Shown here one piece after another: positions 36,232-44,435 of a DNA stretch of 64,000 bases. The position numbers and the translations under genes were made by a program. This DNA is from Burkholderia anthina (lineage in GTDB: Bacteria; Pseudomonadota; Gammaproteobacteria; Burkholderiales; Burkholderiaceae). The stretch spans positions 1-64,000 of the forward strand of contig NZ_CABVLY010000018.1 of assembly GCF_902498995.1 (NCBI RefSeq). The letters are read 5' to 3'. Each line of letters starts with the position of its first letter. Positions within the stretch are counted from its first letter, which is position 1. The notes under the pieces are model-generated. The model saw nothing but the letters and a program-made list of their open reading frames with translations. It made no database searches and was not told the DNA's origin.

Positions 36232-36582
36232 ATGCGGACACAGGACATCCGGCTCGACGCCGGACAAAGCCACTTTGCGTGGTTCGACAAAGGTAGCCAG
36301 GTCATCGTGCTGGACGGCGCACTCGCGGTCACGTTGCGCCACGGCGGGCTCGACTGGCTGCCCGATGCGCCGCAATACGTTCGCCGCGTGCTCGAAGAAG
36401 GCGAATGCCTGACGATCGAGACGGGCGCTCACGTGGCATTGACGTCCAGCGGCGCCGGGCCGGCCAGCGCGACCGTCGTGGAACCTGCGGGCGGGCGCGG
36501 CATGTTCGCCGGGTGGCGCGTGGTTTTACGCCGGTTGATCGGGCTGGTATCGGGCGAGCGGCATGCGCGCGAGCCGTCCTGA
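36232..36582 (+). CDS. DUF2917 domain protein
   Basis: A 116-residue protein of the DUF2917 family. It contains IRLDAGQSHFAWFDKGSQVI, then VTLRHGGLDWLPDAPQYVRR and LEEGECLTIETG, a small cupin-like beta pattern. Members often sit beside MocR/GntR regulators, as here, where the genes are divergent across the ACAGATTC sites. The biochemical role is unknown. Confidence 0.85.
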   Translation: MRTQDIRLDAGQSHFAWFDKGSQVIVLDGALAVTLRHGGLDWLPDAPQYVRRVLEEGECLTIETGAHVALTSSGAGPASATVVEPAGGRGMFAGWRVVLRRLIGLVSGERHAREPS

Positions 36583-36613
36583 CGCGGCGACGCGCGCCGG
36601 AGCCAGGATCGCG

Positions 36614-36667
36614 GAGATCGCCGATGTCGCCGATGTCGCCGATGTCGCCGATGTCGCCGATGTCGCC
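36614..36667. repeat. 9-bp tandem repeat (GATGTCGCC, 5 perfect copies)
   Basis: Five perfect copies of GATGTCGCC run from 36623 to 36667, preceded by a one-mismatch copy (GAGATCGCC) at 36614-36622. The array is intergenic, about 30 bases after the DUF2917 stop. The 9-base unit keeps reading frame, but no credible gene crosses it. Arrays like this vary in copy number between strains. Confidence 0.9.
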
Positions 36668-36788
36668 AGGCAACGATCGCATCGCCCTCGCCTGACGACG
36701 ACCGCGATGCGGCCCAACGCCTGCGCGCGTTCGACCGACTAGACCACCACCGCCCATTGCAGCCCGCGACGCGCTACCCACCACCCGC

Positions 36789-37211
36789 TCAACCCGCCTT
36801 CCGCCGACGCTCGATCCATTCGAACAGCGCCATCCCCACCAGCATCGCGGCAACGAACGCGATGCCCTTCACCGACCCGAGCCCGATCGACACGATCGCG
36901 GGCCCCGGGCAGAACCCCGCAAGCCCCCAGCCAATGCCGAACACGGCGCTGCCGGCAACGAGCCGCACGGTAATCGCCCGCGCGGCCGGCAACTGCATCG
37001 GCAGGCCCAGCCACGAGCGCGTCCGGCGTTTCGCCCATGCGAACGCGAACACGGCGACGCCGATCGCACCGACCATCACGAACGCGAGCGACGGATCCCA
37101 GCGGCCGGCCAGGTCGAGAAAACCGAGCACCTTCTGCGGATTGGCCATCCCGGACACGATGAGCCCGGCGCCGAACAGCAGCCCCGCCAGAAACGCGAAT
37201 CCTGCCTGCAT
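36789..37211 (-). CDS. YeeE/YedE-type (DUF6691) membrane protein, second half-transporter
   Basis: A 140-residue protein with four membrane segments, starting MQAGFAFLAGLLFGAGLIVSG. The family motifs GMANPQKVLGFLDLAG and WGLAGFCPGPAI are present, the latter carrying the conserved Cys thought to bind reduced sulfur. It is the partner of the following YeeE-like gene (one base apart) and together they probably import a sulfur compound such as thiosulfate or sulfide-derived species. The ArsR/BigR gene heads the set. Confidence 0.9.
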   Translation of the reverse strand: MQAGFAFLAGLLFGAGLIVSGMANPQKVLGFLDLAGRWDPSLAFVMVGAIGVAVFAFAWAKRRTRSWLGLPMQLPAARAITVRLVAGSAVFGIGWGLAGFCPGPAIVSIGLGSVKGIAFVAAMLVGMALFEWIERRRKAG

Positions 37212-37212
37212 G

Positions 37213-37647
37213 TCAGCCTCCGAGCACGTGCCGCCGCACGAATACGGTCGCGAAGCCCGCGACCATGAAAACCGCCGTCGCGACGATCGACCGGGACGCG
37301 CCGCGCGACAGCCCGCAGACGCCGTGGCCGCTCGTGCATCCGCCCGCATACCGCGTGCCGATTCCCACCAGCAGGCCGGCCGCCATCAGTTCGCCCCAAC
37401 CCGCATCGATCCGCAGCGTCACGCCCGCCCCGGCGATGCGCATCGCCAGCGGCGCGGCAATCAAGCCGGCGACGAACGCGGCACGCCAGTCGCGCTCTTC
37501 GCCACGGGCCGTGAACAGCCCGCCGACGATGCCGCTGATCCCGGCGATGCGCCCGTTGAACGCGACGAACCACGCCGCCGCGAGCCCGATCAGCACGCCG
37601 CCGGCAAGCGACAGCCACGGCGTGAAATGAAGCGCATCAAGCTGCAT
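37213..37647 (-). CDS. YeeE/YedE-type membrane protein, first half-transporter
   Basis: A 144-residue membrane protein. The conserved GTRYAGGCTSGHGVCGLSRGA segment carries two Cys residues typical of YeeE/YedE sulfur-transport domains, and AWFVAFNGRIAGISGIVGGL forms an early re-entrant motif. The start overlaps the end of the BigR-type gene by 11 bases, so the three genes form a coupled operon. Confidence 0.9.
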   Translation of the reverse strand: MQLDALHFTPWLSLAGGVLIGLAAAWFVAFNGRIAGISGIVGGLFTARGEERDWRAAFVAGLIAAPLAMRIAGAGVTLRIDAGWGELMAAGLLVGIGTRYAGGCTSGHGVCGLSRGASRSIVATAVFMVAGFATVFVRRHVLGG

Positions 37648-37990
37648 CGCGCGTCCCCTGCGCGGCCGGGCCGCAGAACTGCTCGTACAGCACGCCCATC
37701 ACCGCGATCGCGGCCGCGCTGTCGAGCGAATAGTGGATGTTCTTGCCGTCGCGGCGCGTGCGAACCAGCGCGTTGTCCCGCAACACGCCGAGTTGCTGCG
37801 ACAGCGTCGGCTGACGGATATCCAGCCGCGTCTCGAGATCGCTCACGCAGCGCTCGCCCTGCGACAGTTCGCAGAGCAGCAGCAGCCGGTCGGGATTCGA
37901 CAGCACCTTGAGCAGCGCGCATGCCGATTCTGCTGCCGCGCGCATCTGTTCGGGCGCGGGCGGCAGCCCGGCCGACGGATCGATGTTCAT
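37637..37990 (-). CDS. bigR: ArsR-family persulfide sensor (BigR/SqrR type)
   Basis: A 117-residue winged-helix repressor. The recognition helix region reads DIRQPTLSQQLGVLRDNALV. Two Cys, Cys48 (GERCVSDLE) and Cys106 (YEQFCGPA), occupy the positions used by BigR/SqrR proteins to form a di- or tetrasulfide on sensing sulfide. Metal-site residues of ArsR itself are absent. Operon context (two YeeE/YedE genes) supports sulfide sensing. It probably represses its own AT-rich promoter at about 38000-38050. Confidence 0.88.
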   Translation of the reverse strand: MNIDPSAGLPPAPEQMRAAAESACALLKVLSNPDRLLLLCELSQGERCVSDLETRLDIRQPTLSQQLGVLRDNALVRTRRDGKNIHYSLDSAAAIAVMGVLYEQFCGPAAQGTRDAA

Positions 37991-38003
37991 GGAGGACGAA
38001 GGT

Positions 38004-38046
38004 CAACGATTAATGAATCAATATTATATCAATTTATATATCGTTG
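38004..38046 (-). promoter_or_regulatory. AT-rich promoter/operator region of the BigR operon
   Basis: A 43-base segment is flanked by CAACGAT (38004-38010) and ATCGTTG (38040-38046), an inverted repeat enclosing a nearly pure A/T core with repeated ATTGAT units. It sits 14 bases before the BigR-type start. BigR operators in other bacteria are AT-rich palindromes overlapping the -10, so this is the likely binding region; exact half-sites are unresolved. Confidence 0.5.
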
Positions 38047-38102
38047 CTCCGCGCTGCCGCCGGCGCCGTCCGAACGCACCCGCAGCGCCACCCCGCCTGT
38101 CG

Positions 38103-39461
38103 CTACGCCTGCTCGCCGGCAATCGCATCGGCCGCCGTCCGCCCGGCCCCGGCCCTCTGCACGCCGAGCACGAACACCGCGCCCCCGGCGATCACGCAAG
38201 GCACGGCGACACAGGCGAACGCGGTCGGCAACGGCAGCCCCATCGCGAGCATCGCGCCGCCCGCCATCGAGCCGACGACGGAGCCGCTGCGGCCGATCCC
38301 GTTTGCCCAGCTCACGCCCGTGGTACGGCATTCGGTCGGATAGAACGCGGCCGACAGCGCGTTCGCGCCGACCTGCGAGCCCGACACGCAGAAGCCGGCC
38401 GCGAACACGGCCAGCGCGGCCCCCGCCGGCGACGCGGCCAGCACGCCGATCGCCGCGACGAACACCCCGGCGCCCGCATAGCTGCATGCCAGCACGCGGT
38501 GCGGATCGAAGCGGTCCATCAGCCAGCCGAGCACGATCGCGCCGAGCGTGCCGCCGACCTGGAACATCGCGGTCACGCGGGCGGCCATCTGCAGCGTCGC
38601 GCCGGTCGTGCGCAACAGCGTCGGCAGCCAGCTCGACAGCAGGTAGATGACGAGCAGGCTCATGAAGAACGTGAGCCACAACAGCAGCGTGCCGCGCAGA
38701 AGATCGGCAGCGAACAGGCGGCCGAGCGGCGAGCCGGCCGGCTTGCCGCTCGGCGCGCTGAACGACGCGTGCGCGAGATGCGGGTCCGGCGCGATGCGGG
38801 CGAGCATCGCCGCGATCCGCTCGCGCGCCGCGCCGGTGTTGACGAGGTAACGCACCGATTCCGGCAGCCGCCATGCAAGCACCGGCAGAAGCAGCAGCGG
38901 CGCGGCACCGCCGACGACGAGCACCGCGCGCCAGCCGTCGCGCTCGATCAGCGACGCAGCCACCAGCCCGCCGAGCGCGGAGCCGATCGTGAAGCCGCAG
39001 AACATCGTCGTCACGAGCAGCGAGCGCCGCCGCGCGGGACAGTATTCGGATGTCAGCGTGATCGCGTTCGGCATCGCGCCGCCGAGCCCGAGGCCCGTCA
39101 CGAAGCGCCAGGCGATCAGTTCGGTCAAACCACCCGCGCTTGCCGACGCGGCGCTCGCGACGCCGAAGCACGCAACGCAGGCGAGCAGCAGGCGCTTGCG
39201 GCCGAACCGGTCGCCGAACGGCCCGAACGCGAGCGCACCGGCCATCAGCCCGGCGAGGCCCGCGCCGAATACCGGCGCGAGCTGCGCGGGCGACAGCCCC
39301 CATTCCGCTCGAATGACGGGGGCGATGAATCCGATCGATGCCGTGTCGAAACCGTCGATCGCGACGATCAGGAAGCACAGCGCGACGATCGCGGCCTGAA
39401 ACGGCGCAACGCGATGCCGGTCGATCCACTCGCTGACGTCGATGGACAGCGTATCGGCCAT
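38103..39461 (-). CDS. mhbT: aromatic acid:H+ symporter (AAHS MFS), probable 3-hydroxybenzoate/gentisate importer
   Basis: A 452-residue, 12-helix MFS protein. VAIDGFDTASIGFIAPVI contains the Asp pair of the AAHS signature (DGxD) in helix 1, and FGPFGDRFGRKRLLL is the loop 2-3 motif. It belongs to the PcaK/BenK/MhbT group. As the last gene of the gentisate operon it probably imports 3-hydroxybenzoate or gentisate. The symbol follows the Klebsiella mhb nomenclature. Confidence 0.88.
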   Translation of the reverse strand: MADTLSIDVSEWIDRHRVAPFQAAIVALCFLIVAIDGFDTASIGFIAPVIRAEWGLSPAQLAPVFGAGLAGLMAGALAFGPFGDRFGRKRLLLACVACFGVASAASASAGGLTELIAWRFVTGLGLGGAMPNAITLTSEYCPARRRSLLVTTMFCGFTIGSALGGLVAASLIERDGWRAVLVVGGAAPLLLLPVLAWRLPESVRYLVNTGAARERIAAMLARIAPDPHLAHASFSAPSGKPAGSPLGRLFAADLLRGTLLLWLTFFMSLLVIYLLSSWLPTLLRTTGATLQMAARVTAMFQVGGTLGAIVLGWLMDRFDPHRVLACSYAGAGVFVAAIGVLAASPAGAALAVFAAGFCVSGSQVGANALSAAFYPTECRTTGVSWANGIGRSGSVVGSMAGGAMLAMGLPLPTAFACVAVPCVIAGGAVFVLGVQRAGAGRTAADAIAGEQA

Positions 39462-39539
39462 GATGGTGTCTCCTCCATGAAGGCGGTCGCGCGCGATGTC
39501 GTTGGAATGCGTGCCGCCGGATTCGGGCTGAAGTGCGCG

Positions 39540-40748
39540 TCAGGCGACGGACTTCAGGCAATCCTCCGCACGCCAGCCGTGCAGCCAGTCGAGCGAGTCG
39601 TAGAACTGCGCCTGCGTGCGTCCGACCCACAGCGCGTTACGCACCTGCCGCTCGACGCCCTTCGCGTGATAGATCCGCCCCATCTCGCGCGCCGAATACA
39701 GCACGCGCGCGGTGCGCGGAATCCGTGCACGCTCGTACAGCGCGAACGCGGCTTCGAAATCGCCGTCGGTCTGCGCGACGGCCGCGCCGAGCGTCACCGC
39801 ATCCTCGAGCGCCTGGCACGCGCCCTGCGCGATGTATTGCGTCATCGGATGCGCGGCATCGCCGAGCACCGTCGCACGCCCAGCACTCCAGCGTTCGACC
39901 GGATCGCGGTCGGCGGTCGCCCAGCGCTTCCACGACGTCGGCCGGTCGAGCATCTGCTTGGGCAGCGGATGAATGCCGTCGAAGTACGACAGCACTTCTT
40001 CCTTGCTGCCCTCGCGCACGCCCCAGGTTTCCTGCTCGCGGCTGTGGAACGTGACGACGAGGTTGTATTGCCGCCCGCCGCGCAGCGGATAGTGGACGAG
40101 ATGGCAATGCGGGCCGGCCCACACGACCGGCGCGTTGATCTGCAGATCCTTCGGCATGTTCTCGACGTCGACGACCGCGCGGTACACGACGTGTCCCGTC
40201 ACGCGATGCGCATCGCCGATCAGCGCATGACGAATCGCGGACTTCACGCCGTCGCAGCCGATCACCGCATCGGCGCGATAACGCTCGCCGCGCTGATCGG
40301 TCACGGTCACGCCATTGGCATCCTGCTCGAACGCGCACACCTGCGTGCCGGTCCGGAACGCGATCAGCGGATGATCCTTGACCGCTTCGTAGATCGACAG
40401 GTGTATGTCCGCGCGATGGATCACCGCATACGGGTTGCCGAAGCGTTCGCGATACGCGGCGCCCGTGTCGATGCGCGCGACTTCCCGCGCATCGACGGCA
40501 TCCATCAGTTGCAGCCAGTCGGTAAACACCGCCCGGCCGCGCGCGGCCTCGCCCACGCCCAGCGCGTCCAGCGCGTTGAACGCATTCGCGGCGAGCTGGA
40601 TGCCCGCGCCGATCTCGCCGATTTGCTCGGCCTGCTCGAGCAGCTTCACGCGAATGCCCTGGCGCGCGAGCGCCAGCGCCGTCGCGAGCCCGCCGATGCC
40701 GCCGCCGATCACGAGCACGCGTCGGCCCGGGTTGTTGTTCTCGTCCAT
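39540..40748 (-). CDS. mhbM: 3-hydroxybenzoate 6-hydroxylase (FAD monooxygenase)
   Basis: A 402-residue flavin hydroxylase converting 3-hydroxybenzoate to gentisate with NADH and oxygen. FAD motifs are VLVIGGGIGGLATALALAR at residues 11-29, the DG motif in AVIGCDGVKSAIRH, and GDAAHPMTQYIAQGACQALE. Length and the co-located gentisate genes match the MhbM/NagX/XlnD group. It is fourth in the operon, 21 bases after the isomerase gene. Confidence 0.92.
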   Translation of the reverse strand: MDENNNPGRRVLVIGGGIGGLATALALARQGIRVKLLEQAEQIGEIGAGIQLAANAFNALDALGVGEAARGRAVFTDWLQLMDAVDAREVARIDTGAAYRERFGNPYAVIHRADIHLSIYEAVKDHPLIAFRTGTQVCAFEQDANGVTVTDQRGERYRADAVIGCDGVKSAIRHALIGDAHRVTGHVVYRAVVDVENMPKDLQINAPVVWAGPHCHLVHYPLRGGRQYNLVVTFHSREQETWGVREGSKEEVLSYFDGIHPLPKQMLDRPTSWKRWATADRDPVERWSAGRATVLGDAAHPMTQYIAQGACQALEDAVTLGAAVAQTDGDFEAAFALYERARIPRTARVLYSAREMGRIYHAKGVERQVRNALWVGRTQAQFYDSLDWLHGWRAEDCLKSVA

Positions 40749-40769
40749 GTCTGTCTCCTTCTTCGTGTG

Positions 40770-41411
40770 TTACGCGACGTAGTCCGGCTGCCGCTGCGGC
40801 TGCGCCGCGTCGAACGCCAGCTCGTGCCGCGCGTGCTCATATATCGCGAGGCTGCGCGGGTACGCGCTCAGGTCGCAGTCCATTCGCAGCGCGTTCGCCA
40901 CCTGCGGCACGAGGCACACGTCGGCGAGCGTCGGCGCGGCGCCGAAACACCACGGGCCGGTGTCCGCGCGCGCGAGCAACCGCTCGACGCCGGCCATCCC
41001 TTCCGCGACCCAGTGCCGATACCACGCACTCTTCTGCTGCGGCGTGACCTTCAACTCGGTATCGAGGTAGCGCAGCACGCGCAGGTTGTTGACCGGATGG
41101 ATGTCGCACGCGATCAGCGTCGCGAGTTCCAGCACGCGCGCGCGGTGCTGCGGCTCGAGCGGGATGAGCCGCGGCGCCGGATGAAGCTGGTCGAGGTAAT
41201 CGATGATCGCGAGCGACTGGCCGAGACGGAAATCGCCGTCGACCAAAGCGGGCACCGACGCCGACGGGTTCACCCGCGCGACGTAGCCGGCATCTCGATG
41301 CTCGCCCGTGCGAATGTTCACGGGCAGCGTGTCGTACGACAGCCCCTTCAGCGCGAGCGCGATACGCACCCGATAGGACGTCGAACTGTTGAAAAAACTA
41401 TGCAGTTGCAC
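40770..41411 (-). CDS. maiA: maleylpyruvate isomerase (zeta-class GST type)
   Basis: A 213-residue GST-fold isomerase. The active-site SSTSYRVRIALALKGL at residues 9-24 is characteristic of zeta GST/maleylacetoacetate isomerases such as NagL, which use glutathione to turn maleylpyruvate into fumarylpyruvate. LGQSLAIIDYLDQLHP is the second GSH contact. The start is GTG 41411 with GAAAGG upstream; the frame is open further but without homology. This cluster therefore uses the GSH-dependent route, unlike the unrelated isomerase of Klebsiella. Confidence 0.9.
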   Translation of the reverse strand: MQLHSFFNSSTSYRVRIALALKGLSYDTLPVNIRTGEHRDAGYVARVNPSASVPALVDGDFRLGQSLAIIDYLDQLHPAPRLIPLEPQHRARVLELATLIACDIHPVNNLRVLRYLDTELKVTPQQKSAWYRHWVAEGMAGVERLLARADTGPWCFGAAPTLADVCLVPQVANALRMDCDLSAYPRSLAIYEHARHELAFDAAQPQRQPDYVA

Positions 41412-41445
41412 GATGGGACCTTTCGAGGAAATCGACGAACGCGCG

Positions 41446-42144
41446 TCAGACCACACGCACGGTCAGCTCGCCGAGACGCTCGACGCCGACCTTCATCTCG
41501 TCGCCCTTGACCACCGCGCCGACGCCTTCGGGCGTGCCGGTGAAGATCACGTCGCCCGGTTCGAGGCGGAAGAATTTCGACAAGTCCGCGACCGTTTCCG
41601 CGACCGACCAGATCAGGTGCGACACGTCGCTCTTCTGCTTCGTCGTGCCGTTGACGGTCAGCCACAGGCCGGCCTGCTCGAAATGGCCGGCTTCGCTCGC
41701 CGGATGCACGGGCCCGATCGGCGCGGAGCGGTCGAACGCCTTGCCGATTTCCCACGGCCGGCCCATCTCGCGCATCTTCATCTGCAGGTCGCGGCGCGTC
41801 ATGTCGAGACCGACCGCGTAGCCCCACACGTGCTCGAGTGCCTGTTCGAGCGGAATGTCCGAACCGCCCTTGCCGATCACCGCGACGAGCTCAGCTTCGT
41901 AGTGATAGTTCTGCGTCTGCGACGGATACGCGAGCTCGAGCGTTTCGCCGTACGCGACCGGCACGATCGAATCGGCCGGCTTGCAGAAGAAGAACGGCGG
42001 TTCGCGATCGGGATCGAAGCCCATTTCACGTGCATGGGCGGCATAGTTGCGGCCGACGCAGTACACGCGGCGGACGGCGAAACGGGCGTCGCTACCGGCG
42101 ACGGGAAGCGCCACCGGCGCTTCGGGCGGGAAAACATAAGTCAT
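41446..42144 (-). CDS. mhbH: fumarylpyruvate hydrolase (FAH family)
   Basis: A 232-residue fumarylacetoacetase-family enzyme that splits fumarylpyruvate to fumarate and pyruvate. YCVGRNYAAHAREMG is the start of the catalytic fold, the metal-binding acidic set lies in YHYEAELVAVIGKGG and GLDMTRRDLQ, and LEPGDVIFTGTPEGVG is the family C-terminal block. ATG 42144 with TGGAG upstream is chosen over 42165. Confidence 0.92.
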   Translation of the reverse strand: MTYVFPPEAPVALPVAGSDARFAVRRVYCVGRNYAAHAREMGFDPDREPPFFFCKPADSIVPVAYGETLELAYPSQTQNYHYEAELVAVIGKGGSDIPLEQALEHVWGYAVGLDMTRRDLQMKMREMGRPWEIGKAFDRSAPIGPVHPASEAGHFEQAGLWLTVNGTTKQKSDVSHLIWSVAETVADLSKFFRLEPGDVIFTGTPEGVGAVVKGDEMKVGVERLGELTVRVV

Positions 42145-42234
42145 GAACGGCTCCAGCGTAGGCATGAATGAAGGAATGGGCGCCGCCCGGGCGGCGCACC
42201 TGACGAATCGGGAAAAGCGGGGAAAGCCGCGGCG

Positions 42235-43281
42235 TCAGTCGCGCGCCTCGCGCAGCAGGTTCAGCGCGGACAGCACGGGCCGGTCGGAATAGCTGAACAG
42301 CACGCTGTCGGACGACGCCGACAGCCGCACCGGCGCCCACGACGGCGCGACGAAGATGTCGTGCGGCTCGAACGCGAACGCGTCGTCGCCGATGTGCGCG
42401 GTGCCGCTGCCTTCGACGACGCAGTAGATCGTCGCGTCGGTGCTGCGATACGTGCGGCCGTCGAAGCCGGCCGGCAGGAACTGCATGAAGGTGGCGATCG
42501 TCGGCATCGGCCAGCCGCCCGTCGCGGGGTTCACGTAGCGCAGCTTCACGCCGTCCCACGCGTCGAGTTCGCCGTTGCGGTACAGCGCGTCGAGCGCCTC
42601 GCGGGTGCGCGCATACGGATAGCTGAATATCGGCGACGTCGGATCGCTCGCGCGATGCCGCACCGGCACCATGTTGTGACCGAAGCGCGCGAAGCTGTCG
42701 CCTTCCGCGCGACTGACGGGCTGTTCGGCTTGCGGATAGTTCTCCGCGAAACCCGCGTCGAGGCTGCCGACCAGCGGGATGTCGAGACCGTCGAGCCAGA
42801 CGACCGGCTCGCCGCCGTCTTCCACGGACGGATTGCCGTGGTCGTGCCAGGCCCACGACGGCGTGATGATGAAGTCGCCCGGATGCATCGTCGTGCGCTC
42901 GCCGTTCACCGCGGTCCACGCGCCCTTGCCTTCGACGATGAAGCGCAACGCCGACTGCGTATGCCGGTGGCTCGGCGCGATCTCGCCCGGCAGGATCAGC
43001 TGCAGGCCCGCATACAGGCTCGGCGTCATGCTCGACTTGCCGGGCAGTCCGGGATTTTCCAGCACCAGCACGCGGCGCACGGCTTCTTCCGCGCTGATCA
43101 CGTTGCCGGCCTGCATCACCAGGTCGCGCACCTGCGCGTACTTCCAGATCGCGGCCTGCGCGGCCGGCTGCGGCGTCTTCGGCACCAGGTTGTGCAGCGA
43201 CTCCCACAGCGGCGCGAGGCGCTGCTCGGCGATCCGTGCGTAGTACTCGGCGCGCGTGGTATCGGGGTGTCGGCGGGTCAT
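42235..43281 (-). CDS. mhbD: gentisate 1,2-dioxygenase
   Basis: A 348-residue bicupin dioxygenase that cleaves gentisate to maleylpyruvate with Fe(II) and oxygen. The first cupin holds the iron ligands in [15 protein letters not shown] and WHDHGN; the second cupin is in the C-terminal half ([15 protein letters not shown]). ATG 43281 with AGGAGAC just upstream is a clear start; the upstream in-frame ATG lies in the regulatory gap. It is the first gene of the catabolic operon and divergent from its LysR regulator. Confidence 0.94.
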   Translation of the reverse strand: MTRRHPDTTRAEYYARIAEQRLAPLWESLHNLVPKTPQPAAQAAIWKYAQVRDLVMQAGNVISAEEAVRRVLVLENPGLPGKSSMTPSLYAGLQLILPGEIAPSHRHTQSALRFIVEGKGAWTAVNGERTTMHPGDFIITPSWAWHDHGNPSVEDGGEPVVWLDGLDIPLVGSLDAGFAENYPQAEQPVSRAEGDSFARFGHNMVPVRHRASDPTSPIFSYPYARTREALDALYRNGELDAWDGVKLRYVNPATGGWPMPTIATFMQFLPAGFDGRTYRSTDATIYCVVEGSGTAHIGDDAFAFEPHDIFVAPSWAPVRLSASSDSVLFSYSDRPVLSALNLLREARD

Positions 43282-43445
43282 GATGTCTCCTTGAGGCGGC
43301 CGATCGCTGTCGGCGCGGTATCCGGTCGAGGACCGCGTGCGGCGGCCCGTTGACGAATTTATATTCGACGCAGACATACCCGGTAAAATGGTTAAATCAT
43401 CTAATCCATATTATTTTTGATATACTTTCCGATACGGAGCATGCG
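43282..43445. promoter_or_regulatory. divergent control region of the gentisate operon and its LysR gene
   Basis: This 164-base gap contains an AT-rich core (about 43357-43432) with ATATTATTTTTGATAT at its centre, where both promoters and a LysR site should lie. I cannot assign one specific T-N11-A box with confidence. The layout, a LysR gene divergent from the operon it controls, is the standard one. Confidence 0.5.
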
Positions 43446-44390
43446 ATGGACTGGACCTACCGGCTGCGATTGCGCCACCTGCAGGTGCTGCTGAGCCTCG
43501 CCAGCACGGGCAACCTGAGCCAGTCGGCGGCGGCGCTCGCGACCACGCAGCCCGCGCTGTCGAAATGGCTGAAGGAGCTGGAAGAGGATGTCGGGCTGCC
43601 GCTGTTCGAGCGGCACGCGCGCGGCTTGCGGCCGACGCCGTACGGCGATGCGCTGATCGAGCACGCGCGCCGCGTGGAGGCGCAGCTCGACGTCGCGCGT
43701 GACGACATGGCCGCGCTGCGTGAAGGCGGCAGCGGCCTCGTGATGATCGGCACGTCGGGCGTCGCGGCCGCCGATACGGTGCCGCTCGCGGTGTCGCAGT
43801 TGCTGAAGCGGATGCCGCGCGCGCAGGTGCGACTCGCCGAGAGCACCATGAACCAGCTGATGCCGCAGCTCGCGCGCGGCGAACTGGACATCGTCCTGGG
43901 CCGCTCGGGGTCCGCGTCCGTCGATCCGCACCTGCACGCCGAGGCGCTGTATGTCGATCCGGTGGTGTTCGTCGCGCGGCCCGATCACCCGCTCGTCGGC
44001 ACGGCGTCCATCGGCTGGGATGCGGTGCTCGCCTACTCGTGGATCGTCTGGCCGCCCGGCACGCCGGTGCACAACGCGCTGCAGGTCGCGCTGACGGCCG
44101 CCGGCCGCGTGCAGCCGCCGCACTGCGTCGAGTCGAATTCGTCGATCCTGAACCTCACGCTGCTGAACAACACCGACCTGCTGGGCGTCGCGTCGCATCG
44201 TGCCGCACGCCGCTTCGAACAATTGAACGCGATCCGCATCCTGCCGATGCAGCTCGAAGGCCAGGGCGCGGTGTCGATGTACTGGCATCCGGACAGTGCG
44301 AACCGCGCGGCCGTCGCGGCCGCGATCGAATGCCTGCGCGCCTGTGCGGCGCCGCAGGTGGGCGGATGGGAGAAAGTGAAGGAGGAGTAA
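43446..44390 (+). CDS. mhbR: LysR-family regulator of 3-hydroxybenzoate/gentisate catabolism (MhbR-like)
   Basis: A 314-residue LysR protein. The winged helix is MDWTYRLRLRHLQVLLSLAS through QPALSKWLKELEEDVGLPLF, and the sensor domain starts near residue 95 (VMIGTSGVAAAD). The sequence style (RLRHL, TTQPALSKWLKELE) resembles the GbpR/CbbR-like LysR branch. ACGGAG just before ATG 43446 sets the start. Location implies activation of the divergent operon with gentisate or 3-hydroxybenzoate as inducer. Confidence 0.87.
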   Translation: MDWTYRLRLRHLQVLLSLASTGNLSQSAAALATTQPALSKWLKELEEDVGLPLFERHARGLRPTPYGDALIEHARRVEAQLDVARDDMAALREGGSGLVMIGTSGVAAADTVPLAVSQLLKRMPRAQVRLAESTMNQLMPQLARGELDIVLGRSGSASVDPHLHAEALYVDPVVFVARPDHPLVGTASIGWDAVLAYSWIVWPPGTPVHNALQVALTAAGRVQPPHCVESNSSILNLTLLNNTDLLGVASHRAARRFEQLNAIRILPMQLEGQGAVSMYWHPDSANRAAVAAAIECLRACAAPQVGGWEKVKEE

Positions 44391-44435
44391 GCGGCGAAGC
44401 GGCCCGCCTGAACGGGGCCGCCTCGCCGTAGCGCA

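Noticed and set aside
36614..36667. Possible CRISPR-like array
   Set aside because: The 9-bp units are directly adjacent with no spacers and no cas genes are present; it is a simple tandem repeat.
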